Of a DNA stretch of 64,000 nucleotides, positions 50,201-58,996 are shown in pieces. The notes beneath the pieces were generated by a model. It saw nothing but the letters and a program-made list of their open reading frames with translations, searched no databases and was not told where the DNA came from. The stretch's first letter is position 1, and every line of letters begins with the position of its first letter. The position numbers and the translations under genes are program-made. The stretch comes from Trichopria drosophilae (lineage: Eukaryota; Arthropoda; Insecta; Hymenoptera; Diapriidae). Where the stretch lies: assembly GCA_030407085.1 (NCBI GenBank), contig CM059584.1:109491001-109555000 (forward strand), written 5' to 3'.

Positions 50201-53200
50201 GAAGACCTGTAAGTCACAGGCCAATGTGGTCAGATAGAGCAATAGTAAGTCATATATTGGTAATATATTGGTAATTTTGACCTAATTACGCCCTATTAGT
50301 CGTTCAAGGATGTAATATATATAAACGATCCATGTAAAATGATTTACATAGATGGCGACTCTAATATAAATATACATATGTATATTCATATAATGCGTAT
50401 CATGTCCATCATGCCGTATGGGAACTGAAATGTATGTAAGTCCGAAAAAAAAGGATATGCATACATATATAACGAATTATTCCATCTTACACGTTCTTTT
50501 TGAAAAGTTAAATAATGCGAGAAACATGATGTAAATTTCAAAACGAATTAAAATTCTCTGTCTAGATTTTAATTCTACATCATTAAGAATTAACGGGCTC
50601 AAGGAAATATATACTTAACAATTATTAAAGAACCCCGCACAAACCTTATGGAAAGTGGCCCTCGCTTAAATTCTTTCAAACTGATGTATGTTATAGTTCT
50701 TGATGTTCCAATGAAAAGTCTCCATGGCCACAAGGCCTGAAAATGAAAATCCAAAGTACTAATATTTTGATGTAAAAAAAATCGCTATTTGGCTATAACT
50801 CAGTTCCTTTTAAAGATATGCCATCGAGTGAGGGCTCATTGTAAACTTTTTCCAAGCCCTGCAATTCGTCTAAACGATATTTTGACCTGCGATGACAATT
50901 TCTTTAGTTATAACGGCATAAAGGGGGAAAATTAACTCATTTCGAGCAACGTAACGTAAAGTAGTTAACGTAATATCACACTGGGAAAAGTTATAGAGAA
51001 TAAAGACGGAAAAAATGGCGTCTTCTCCATTAAGTTTTGATAAAAATTAAGCCCATAAGGAGTTCATTAATGTGAGAGAATTTACGAAAATCGGGTTTTG
51101 TAACGGTGATGCTCATTTATTGCCAATTCCACAACATTCGTACGCATTTCACGCGCTCCGTTCTTATCGAAACGGAACATATAAGGGGTCAATTTGTTAA
51201 TCTTTTTGAGCTCTACAACTTTTTTCTTGGTGATATTACGTTAGCGAAATGAATTAAAAGCGGAAAATCTCAAAAATTAGAATTTTTTCCCGTTTATGCC
51301 ATTATAACTAAAGAAATGTTCATTGTATGTCAAAAAGCGTTAAAATGAGTCCTTACGCGATATCTTTAAAACAAATCCAGCTATAGCAAAAATAGCTATT
51401 TTTTATAGCAAAATACTAGTAATTTGGATGCACGTACAGAAAAAACTATTTATTTTGAGGCCTTGTGGCAATGGGGACTTTTCATTGGAACATCAAAAGC
51501 TATAACATGAATCAGCTTGAACAAATTTAACCGAGGGCCACTTTCCATAAGGTTTGTGCGGGGTCCTTTATACATTATTCGCTAAAAGAATTTTTTCTTC
51601 ATTGGATTTTAACAAAAAAATTATTTTTCAATAATTTGATATCCAATATTTAAAAATCTTACTTATTTTGTTAATTAAAATCAATAAAGGGCAACAAAAT
51701 AAATTATTTTTAATATACAAATTTGTAGGTTATAAATTTACTTTTTATGGCGGTGGATAATTTATGACTTATAGGGTTTTTCGACTTATTTGTCAGAAAT
51801 ACTTAAAATTTTAACTTATTCATCGAATTTCTTCAAAGTGAAGTCTAAATGCCCAAATATTTTTCCTTCTTAGACAAATTTACTTATTTGAGACATCTCC
51901 ACTTCAAAGGCTTAAAGAGTGTCAAGTAATTGATATAGTTAGGTAATTTCGACCAATGTATGTCGAAATTGACTTTAAAGTTAAAGCATATAGTCAACAT
52001 ATATATATGTACATTGTACATCTACATGTAACTCTGTTCAGTGTTGCATTCTTCACGTCTCGTTTTTAGTTAAAAAATATTAATTTTATCATACGTGCAA
52101 GTACACATTCGAGACTGCAAAATGGATGGAAGCTATTTTAAAATTGTCGCTATAATTAAAAAACGTGGATCCCTTACAGTGTTGGGGTATTTGCTATGTA
52201 CCCCATTTACGGGCGGCGAACAATATTTTAAAATGGCCAAAACGTAATTGTTTAACTTCACTTAATGATGCTTCAAGTGTCCCTTAAAACGATTGGGAGA
52301 CATAAATGCAAAGTAAAAAAAGTCTTCATAGAGCTGAACGCGTTCGCTGAAGTGTGTTTAAGTTATGGGTAGTCCGATTTACTATGAGGTCTAGTTTATT
52401 GGTCTTTTTTACCAAACAGTCTACATATTTAACTTTGTGGGCAATTTTTGTAGTTATTTCGACTTTAATGTAATAACAGAAAACGTCATCATAGTAGCAA
52501 AAGTAAAATATAGCATCATTCTAAGTTTTTGGTAATTCTGACTTTTAAGTAAAAATTATGTAAATTCACGAGGTCCAATTTACCAAAAAAACACGACCTA
52601 TTTCCGCTTTCAAAGTCCGTTGGTTTATCAAGTCAGAACCGAGGTCGAAATTTAGCAAAATTTGAATACCTACAATACTACCTTAAATACCTCAAGTACA
52701 ATTTTATTATGAAGTAATTTGTGATTTGGTAATATTATCCCAAGACAAAAGACTTTAAATACATGTTTACTTATAAGGTATATTTAAAGGTCGAAATCTG
52801 ACCTAACGCTGATCAAAATTTCTTCCTTTGCTGCTTGGGATTACGGTAAATGGGGACAAAATTAGAAGTAATTGGTTTATCGAAATTTGGTAATACAGGG
52901 CATTTCTCCCAATAGGTCGTAGACTGCATTTGGTAAAATCGACCTGTACTTAGGCGAAAATTGGGAATATTTAGGTAATTTTTACCTCTTTTGGACTTCA
53001 TTCTGACCAAATCCATATCTTTTGTGTCTAACTTTTCTTCTTTGCACGTAGTAAATCTGACTATGTACTTGTATCCTCATATACTCTTGTCATGGTATAA
53101 TGCAATACTTTAAAGCTTTCGTCAGAAAACAAAGCAAAGGAAATAAATATACAGATTATGTCAGTTTTCAGATAATGAAATTAAGCATGATATAACGTTA

Positions 53201-56200
53201 AATTTACGTGCGACGGAAAATTTCCTGTTCAGAATGTTATGCCACCCCATTAAAAATTAACTCGCTATAAAAATAAGCAATTTAAAAAAATAATTAATTC
53301 ACCGTGGAAAAATCGGTAATTTTATTTTACGCTTAAATCGCCTTGAAATATTTTCTATTTAATTCGTAGATCAAAAATAATAACAAATGTCTTATTTACA
53401 TTTACAGAGGACATAGAACAGCGTAATTAAATTCATTAGTTACTAGCAAATTTTAGAGGTTATGCTACATGCTAATGGCGGACATTACGCGCGATTCTGA
53501 CTTTCGACCTAACAGTAACATATTCGACCTATAAGTTATAACGATTTTTATGTGGTTGACGGAGCACAGACAATTTTATTGCACGCGTAATTAATTTTAT
53601 ATAAATAATTATTAATTGTATATGGATCGGTGTTTCGTCCCAGGTCTGCTCACTGACTCGTCAGTTGGGCTATGTGAGCAGACCCTGCCCAAGACACGAA
53701 ACTAATCGTAAATAAATATAATAAAATAAAGGATGCTACTCACCCATCACTACCGCGACGCACAAAACCGGAACCGCCACCGATCCTAAATGATCTTCTT
53801 CGCGACACAAACTAACTGGTATTGATCAACCGAGTTGATATTTATATAGTTGTCATGCAAGTTTGTAAACAAGCATAATAAATATAAACAAAACAATTGA
53901 AAGATTCCTTCCCTATCTCTTATTTTTCTTTATGTTCTTCTAAAATACCGCCACCTCTAAAGCATGGTGCCTCATAACAAAACACACCGTTACAAAGTCA
54001 AATTTCCTTATTTAAGGAAAGAGGCTTTGAAGTCCAGTTATCGACCGATAGGGAATTTGCATATACATATGTGCACATATACATAAATATGCATATCTAC
54101 TACTACTGTATTTCAATATCGATTATTCGGTAAATCGATCTTTGATGTAATATGAATTTTGACAGTGATATTTTGTCAATTATTGACTTTTCTTCGGCAG
54201 CTTCACGCACTGGTGACTTTCCAAGTTAGTGTCATCAGCTGCTATTATTTCTTCCACTATACTAATGGAGAATTACATAGTTCGTTAGTCGATTAATCGA
54301 CGTAACATCTTTAGGAAAATTGCCTGCAGAAACATTTGTAGTCGTACTTGTCGATTGTATAATATCGCGACTGGTACCTACAGTTGTCTCTGTTTCACTA
54401 GACATTTTCTTTTTCTGTCTATGAAACGTCGATGAAAGTCGGAACGGTCTTTTTCGAGTCATTGTCGTTTATAAACATTTGCTCAGGACGACCAGTACTG
54501 ACGTATATAGTTTGAGGTTAGGTTGTTTTCGTTATTTTGTGTGTATCGTCGAACTATAACCTTATTAGTCGAAATGTCTTATAAGTAATTTTTCACGATA
54601 AATTCGACTTTCAGGTCAAACGTGCAGCACGCCATTAGGTCTTAATTTTAACCTGTTAGTCAACAGATAAACTTATATAAAGCAATTTAAATAATATTGA
54701 AGACATATTTTTGGTCCAGATTTGGTAATTTCGACCTAACGTATAACTTTGAAGTAATAGGACTTTAAAGGCATTTCTTAGGTAATATTTAGGTGATTTT
54801 CGACCTGCGTTTAGGTCTTGAGAGTCTATTCGACTTACAGGACAATTTTTTGGCCGAAAAGTGGTCAATTTTACTTGATTAGAGCATTCTGACTTTGGCT
54901 TGGTCGAAATGACCTCTTGCTGCTTTGGGAAGAAAATAAAATATAATTTTTTGAAAATAGTCATAACTCCGGTCAGAAAGGTCGCAAAATAATATGAGAG
55001 TGATCATTTTAAAGGTAAAAGGCAAACCTTTAAAACGCCGATAGTTTCATTACCTTACTGTTATTAGTTTCAAAGTGGCAGACAATTAACTAAAGATAAA
55101 AAATATCGTACTTTTTCTTGTTCGTTTTTTATCCATAAAAATATTAATTTTGTGTCTTTTCAATTTTTTCTCTGCTTAATGAAAGTAATATAATAATAAT
55201 GAAAACTATTATAACAACCTTCGAAATGCCGTTCGATTTTTTAAGCTATGATAATTTTTCGCAAAGTTATTAAAGTTTGAAGTATCGAATTTAGTTATTT
55301 TAATTATTTTGTTGTAAAGTTTTTAATTTAACTGTTCGTACATACCTTATGATCACCGTCACCTGCCGGTACTGCAAACATATGTTCATCTTTCAATTTA
55401 TTAAATGCGTCAGTCATATTTTTTAATTTTTCTTCAGTATCACAGAACTTTTTACTTTGTATTTCTACATCCTCCTCTAAAGCTTCCAAATTTTTACACT
55501 TTTCTGCTAAACAAATATTGGCATAGTTCAAACTTTCCTCCAAATCTGAAATACGTTCATCTTTTTCAGCAGATATCTCGTTTTGTTTCCTAATTTGTTG
55601 TTCCATTTCTTCGACATACGAGGTTATCTCGATGTACTCGTCTTTAGCTTCGTCCAAGAATTCTTTCAATTTCTAAAATCAATACCCAAAATTATCTGTT
55701 GTATAAAAAAATGTATAAAATATTTCCATACCTTGATTCTCTCGTTCTTCGAAGTAATAGTAGCAGTTAAATTTTCAATGTAATTGGCCGCCGCATCATC
55801 GCCAGCCGCGATGTCATTTTGTGCCATTTGCAACAATTCTTTAGCTTGCTTCGCATCGTCTTTTGCAATTGCACTTTCGAATAGCAGTTTATTTTTCTCG
55901 ACTTGAGCAGCCTGGTTCAGCGCTTTCAAATCTCGAATTGATTTTTTTAAACTGTCTACTTTTAATTTCAGTCGTGTGTTGTCAGCTTCCAAAACTTCTT
56001 GGACAGTCGAGGTGTTCATTTCATCTTCTTCTATTTCGCTGGACCGCGATCGTTTCCGTAAATTCATCTTTTTTAATTTTTGTTTATAGAACATCTCAAC
56101 TTGATCAACTGCCAACTCGCGCAAATCTTCTTGTTGCTCTTCCATATCGAGCAATCGATCTCTTTATTACGGCAAAATCGACATTCAGTAATTAGTCGGC

Positions 56201-58320
56201 ATAATAAAATAAATGGCCGGGAACAAAGTTCCGAAGAACCAAATCCCGAAAATTTTCGGAACTTTCTTCCCCGGCCAAATAAATAATAATATTAAAAGTT
56301 CATAATTACTTCCAATCTTGCTCCAACTTGTTTATCATTTCGGTGTATAAGTCAGCCATTTCTTGTCGAGTTTTCATATCCCTAACTAGCGCAGCGCTCT
56401 TCAATTCTTCCAATTCCTTTCTCAATTCTTCCTGCTCTTTCTTCAGTTCTTCATTTTCATTTAGAAGTTCTTCGTAGTCATGCGGATAAGTGGAAAGTCC
56501 GTCGCAATCTAGATCGGTCGATTGTTCGGCTAAAATAAACAACAGTTACAAAATTGTTTTTGAAATGATATTTGAAATACGCACTTGCTTCGGAAGTTAT
56601 GCTCGGAAGCTCAGTCGAATCCCAATCTGTAACAGTCTTTATACTCTGAGTAACCAGTTGAGAAAATCTTGATCGAGATTTTCGTTTCTTTTCCGGAGCA
56701 ATGCGTTCGATTACTATTTTCTTAGCAATCGCCGAGAAATTGAGGACATTTTGGGTCTCGATATATAAATTCGGCAAAGGATTAACGTTGACTATTAAAG
56801 CGATGTGTTCTTTACCGGAAAGAGCTCGTTGAAACAGTCTCGTTAATTTTGATTCTCTGAACGGGCCGATCGACTCGTTTTTTTGCTTCGTTGATTGAAC
56901 TTCATAGATTGTTTTTAAACATCTACCCAAAACTAAAAGACTAGTATTAATATTTTGTGCTTCTTTCAATCTATCGCCAACGTTCAATGTTTTTTTCAGT
57001 CGTTCGGAACCAGCCAAATCGCAAAATGCAAACCTGAAGAAATAGTTATAAAAGTAAACATTTATTGTATTGGATACAATAATTAATATTGAAAAGTTCC
57101 TTACGTGCTCACTTCCACCGAGTCAGGGTCATTTTCTGACTTATACTTTAACAATTTAATTGTAAATATACAATGAGATCGCGAGCTTCTTGAATTTAAG
57201 GCAGTTGCAGCAACTTTTAAGTTGTATTGACCTGCCATTAGAACTTGATACGCTTCCGACCCTGAGTTGACGCATATAGCTTTCAAACCTTTAATAAAAG
57301 CTCTGCCACGATTATCTGTTGCCAGTTTCAAAGGTGGTCGACGTTTTTGACAATCATTTGATAATAAATCATAAATTGTTTCGTTATAAATCTCTGCAAA
57401 TGTTACCCAAACAGAATAATGCGCATCGTGACATTGACTGCGTCGTAATGGTGACTCCTCTTCCAAAAGTTTTTGCATAGCCTTATAGGCAGTAGTGTAC
57501 TGATTTTTATCGCTGGAATTAAATGAAATAAGTTTCATTTTCGATTCCAGTTCAAGTGACCGTTCTGTAGGATTCAGCGCAATAACATCATTATGATGAA
57601 CTGGCTTGTAACATGCTGTTGGTCTCGGAGCAATATTCGAAAACACAAATTCTAAACCTCGCGGAATTATTCCGGGTGATTCTGTTGTTCCTTGTAAAGT
57701 AAATGATTTGCCAGAGTTTGTGGTTCCTGAAATGATTTTTCAGTAGAAATATTTACAGAAAATATTCTATAGAAATATATGTTACAAGTCTTACCATAAG
57801 TCATAACAATGGAGCTTTTCCCAGCCAAAAAATCTATCATCTGAGATTTAACTACTTGCTCAAACAATTGCAGTTGAGTCGTGTCAGCCGAAAAAGTCTG
57901 AGTAAAAGTAAATTTACGACACACCGTATCAGCTGTTTTCAATTTCTTTAGAAAGCTGGTATTGTTATCGAGGCATGGAAGTTTTGTTTGTAATGTATTA
58001 GAATTTAAAATTGTATATGCCTCCAATTGCTGAAGAGTCAATTTCATCTTACGAGGGAATGGTTTCATACGTAAAAATACTTTTACTGTTTGAGTCGGTA
58101 CTGACTCTACGGATGAAAAAGTATCTGCTTTCGAGTCGCCTTCTTCCTCATATTCTTCTTCTTCGTATAATGAGATTAAATTTTTTTTTGATTGTTGTGG
58201 TGGGAAAGGACGTTGGCCGTATGCTAAAATGCTTGGATCTCTACCATACAAGTATGACATATTTGACGAGTCGGATCGTAACGACTCGTTCCCTGACGAG
58301 TGTGTGCCATCTAAAGCCAT
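38150..58320 (-). CDS. KIF20-like: Kinesin-6 family motor protein (KIF20-like), 13 coding exons
   Basis: Exons, in order: 58320-57795, 57726-57105, 57033-56585, 56529-56310, 56161-55732, 55672-55346, 49444-48998, 48944-48731, 48664-48255, 40900-40781, 38719-38550, 38464-38353, 38209-38150. All borders except the AG|AG-type start at 56161 are ordinary GT-AG, and all phases agree, giving 4107 nt and 1368 residues. The motor starts at about residue 76 (TVKVFLRMKPF). It has the P-loop GTTNSGKS (176-183), FAEIYNETIYDLL, switch I SSRSH (356-360), switch II DLAGSE (388-393) and PFRESKLTRLFQ. A charged coiled-coil stalk (about 560-1215) follows, then a basic tail with STRRKKLFSLL and PSPSPKP. By family knowledge these motors act at the central spindle and in cytokinesis. 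The assignment to KIF20 rather than KIF23 rests on the NVLNFSAIAKKIV region and overall layout. The protein appears intact. Confidence 0.9.
38353..38464 (-). CDS. KIF20-like: KIF20-like exon 12
   Basis: Residues 1312-1349, with the basic segment KRSTRRKKLFSLLDESN. The acceptor is TACATTTTAG and the donor is GTAAGT. Confidence 0.8.
38550..38719 (-). CDS. KIF20-like: KIF20-like exon 11
   Basis: Residues 1256-1312: a basic start (IRKLRRNAK), an acidic run (TSDEDFFDE), then KKTRSARKEF. The donor is GTAAGT. Confidence 0.8.
38928..39755. mobile_element. TTAA-type fold-back MITE, 0.83 kb, in a kinesin intron
   Basis: The left end is TTAACCCATTAATGCCTGAA. Arms of about 320-360 bp are inverted copies, for example ATGGATGTAGATTTTTTCAA against its complement near 39440. 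The right end retains TTCAGGCATTAATG but has lost the final GGGTTAA. The central spacer is about 140 bp. Confidence 0.8.
40142..40258 (-). other. Short unrecognised open frame
   Basis: 38 codons ending at TAG, reading KREIKAHLPEGNVGNVRNAL and then MSLGATKPI. It has protein-like composition and raised GC content inside an AT-rich intron. A CCTTCCAG acceptor-like site lies within it. No family is recognised; it may be a transposon fragment or a captured exon. Confidence 0.25.
40781..40900 (-). CDS. KIF20-like: KIF20-like exon 10
   Basis: Exactly 40 codons (residues 1216-1255), VMRFQELFRRQAG to KPQPKTASKS. It stands alone between a 7.4-kb and a 2.1-kb intron. Both splice sites (TCATCACAG, GTATGT) are good and the phase is 0-0. 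Confidence 0.8.
42215..42790. mobile_element. Fold-back MITE, about 0.57 kb
   Basis: Arms of about 160 bp pair: TTCTTATGTTTATTGAAT and TAGGTCTCAGTGAAC on the left with their complements at 42735-42785. The CATTCGGTCAGTTCCATG block also pairs. The spacer is about 250 bp. Confidence 0.75.
44146..44901. mobile_element. Complete TTAA-type fold-back MITE (piggyBac-like ends)
   Basis: TTAA flanks on both sides are followed by perfect terminal repeats CCCATTAAGTCCCGAATGGA. TTAA duplication with CCC-starting ends is the signature of the piggyBac superfamily. Arms of about 190 bp (44146-44335 and 44710-44901) are inverted copies, and the middle also pairs partly. There is no transposase. This is the reference copy of the family seen decayed at 330, 10340, 31594 and 38928. 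Confidence 0.85.
45130..46200 (-). pseudogene. 5'-truncated non-LTR retrotransposon (C-terminal RT region)
   Basis: The minus strand reads KTKVISVGSRYNINKFDPSI near 46160 and NLGVILDSQLSWRSQINSIS near 46060. After a stop, the open frame 45989-45534 follows (LLHFDYCSAVYNDVSQKLN, ANFWNSLPLEIK). This is the thumb/C-terminal region of a CR1-group reverse transcriptase. The catalytic core is absent and stops interrupt it. The 3' end is a TTTAAATAAATTAAAT tail near 45140. Confidence 0.85.
47180..47870 (+). repeat. About 120-bp tandem array with an AAATGGCGGATCC motif
   Basis: Five to six diverged units. Landmark block ATTCAAAATGGCGGATCCAA recurs near 47264, 47385, 47505, 47625 and 47749, followed each time by TACTGAAAATTGATCGGATT-like and GGGGTTTTCGAGGTCACTG-like blocks. 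Confidence 0.85.
48255..48664 (-). CDS. KIF20-like: KIF20-like exon 9
   Basis: Residues 1079-1215, strongly charged coiled coil (ELKNLIHTREHD to LDRQKRE). The donor is GTATGT. Confidence 0.85.
48731..48944 (-). CDS. KIF20-like: KIF20-like exon 8
   Basis: Residues 1008-1079, coiled coil (KLEEKLLQEKELLHSRNIE to ISTLQK). It is joined to exon 9 by a 66-bp intron. Confidence 0.85.
48998..49444 (-). CDS. KIF20-like: KIF20-like exon 7
   Basis: Residues 859-1007. It starts AIIKTQPDES after the 5.9-kb intron, continues as coiled coil, and has a less charged stretch (SCQTFPEIPDADEKSIQTSF). Confidence 0.85.
50626..51570. mobile_element. Fold-back MITE inside the composite
   Basis: Ends pair as ACCCCGCACAAACCTTATGG plus AAAGTGGCCCTCG. 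Arms of about 370-400 bp cover most of the 0.94-kb element, and the spacer is about 150-200 bp. No frames of interest. Confidence 0.8.
53629..53960 (-). mobile_element. Hammerhead-bearing repeat, copy 2
   Basis: The minus strand has TATATAAATA at about 53860. After about 120 bases it has a GC-rich stretch and ATGGGTGAGTAG (a splice-donor-like block shared with copy 1), then an AT-rich stretch and the hammerhead. The TATA motif suggests a promoter-bearing terminal repeat. The upstream limit is uncertain. Confidence 0.45.
53630..53698 (-). ncRNA. Hammerhead self-cleaving ribozyme, copy 2
   Basis: On the minus strand: stem III GTGT (53697-53694) with ACAC (53633-53630), cleavage GTC ending at 53693, and stem I TTGGGC (53692-53687) with GCCCAA (53670-53665). 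The core CTGACGA is at 53664-53658. Stem II GTC pairs with GAC ending at 53637, and GAA is at 53636-53634. Loop 1 GGTCTGCTCAC is fully complementary to loop 2 GTGAGCAGACC. Compared with copy 1, stem I, stem III and the loop pairing each carry a compensatory change. Confidence 0.8.
54262..54462 (-). other. Small Ser/Thr-rich open frame, probably transposon-derived
   Basis: MTRKRPFRLSSTFHRQKKKM start, then SSETETTVGTSRDIIQSTST. After the stop a neighbouring frame (about 54264-54181) reads SIVEEIIAADDTNLESHQCV and then KLPKKSQ and stop, so one frameshift would join them. The function is unknown. It lies inside the composite element rather than in the kinesin coding sequence. Confidence 0.3.
55346..55672 (-). 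CDS. KIF20-like: KIF20-like exon 6
   Basis: Residues 750-858, coiled coil (KLKEFLDEAKDEYIE to GDGDHK). It is followed by the 5.9-kb repeat-filled intron 6. Confidence 0.9.
55732..56161 (-). CDS. KIF20-like: KIF20-like exon 5
   Basis: Residues 606-749. DRLLDMEEQQEDLRELAVDQ start, then the basic patch KLKKMNLRKRSRSSEIEEDE (possible nuclear localisation signal), then coiled coil. The acceptor is a weak TAATAAAG, chosen because it alone preserves the frame and the residue order expected for the family. Confidence 0.85.
56207..56285. repeat. Hairpin in short kinesin intron 4
   Basis: Arms AAATGGCCGGGAACAAAG/AGTTCCG pair with CGGAACTTTCTTCCCCGGCC across a loop of about 23 bases, inside a 148-bp intron. 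Confidence 0.65.
56310..56529 (-). CDS. KIF20-like: KIF20-like exon 4
   Basis: Residues 533-606: neck-to-stalk region with a dense Glu/Leu/Lys heptad run (YEELLNENEELKKEQEELRK). Confidence 0.9.
56585..57033 (-). CDS. KIF20-like: KIF20-like exon 3 (switch II)
   Basis: Residues 383-533, with FAFCDLAGSERLKK, NINTSLLVLGRCLK, PFRESKLTRLFQRALSG, LIVNVNP and NVLNFSAIAKKIV, the end of the motor domain. Confidence 0.95.
57105..57726 (-). CDS. KIF20-like: KIF20-like exon 2 (P-loop and switch I)
   Basis: Residues 176-383: TTNSGKSFTLQGTTESPGII completes the P-loop. Then come the long kinesin-6 insertion, VTFAEIYNETIYDLLS and NSRSSRSHCIFTIKLLK. Confidence 0.95.
57795..58320 (-). CDS. KIF20-like: KIF20-like exon 1 (coding)
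   Basis: Residues 1-176: Ser-rich and acidic N terminus, TVKVFLRMKPFP (first motor strand), then KFTFTQTFSADTTQLQLFEQ and SIVMTYG. The ATG at 58320 is 6 bases after an acceptor-like AATAACAG, so a 5' untranslated exon upstream is likely. Confidence 0.9.
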
Positions 58321-58796
58321 TTCCGCCTGTTATTAGAAAAATACATTATACAATATTGTATAATTGCAGAATATAAACATTTAAGTGAATATAAAATATA
58401 ATGATTCAATTATTTTAAAAATTTCATCAAAAAACTTCTTTAATGATATGTTTATTACATTTCTACATCTACATCTACATCTGCAGATACTAAATCTATT
58501 TTAAGTTATATTAAACAATGGAGCATGTAAATATTAATTTATTTCGAATAAAAGTTCATTATAAGTATTTAATGATATATTTTTACCATATACAAGTTAA
58601 TTTATTGAGTGATCGGGCTACCGGACAAGTAAAATGGCATGACCAATTTTATGAACAACCAAAAGGATGAATTTCTATAACAGATTTGCTATTTTGTCTT
58701 CAAATTCTCCATAGATGCATTCAATATGACACAAATATTCATCGAAAATAAAAAATGTAGTTTCTGAACATCATATTTTGTTATTTCATGATTTTT
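58321..58796 (-). other. Short region upstream of the kinesin ATG
   Basis: About 480 bases between the first coding exon and the LINE. It contains a CTACAT microsatellite at 58461-58480. The untranslated exon or promoter must lie here or beyond the LINE; no clear core promoter was seen. Confidence 0.4.
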
Positions 58797-58996
58797 ATTT
58801 ATTTATTTATTTATTTATTAGTACGGGCGTAAACGCCCAATATACAACAGAATTAACAGTAGATTCGAGGTTGTGTAGGGAACAGAAGTAAAAAATATAA
58901 AAATACAATATAACAAACATAACAAATGTCTAATATGACGTCGCAAAAAAAATGAATCAAGAATATAACTTATAATGAATTAATAAAACTGAGTAC

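Larger units (their letters stand above)
49505..55195. mobile_element. Nested inverted-repeat composite filling kinesin intron 6
   Basis: Outer arms of about 230-250 bp pair, for example GTTTTAAAGGTATACCTTTC near 49672 with its counterpart near 55030, and TGACCGGAGTTATG with CATAACTCCGGTCA. Inside, sequences opening TCCCAAGCAGCAAA (50033, and inverted near 52840 and 54925) mark one or more further elements with repeated AGGTCGAAA/ATTAGGTAA motifs. A MITE, a hammerhead element and a small open frame are nested deeper. No intact transposase is seen. Confidence 0.65.
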
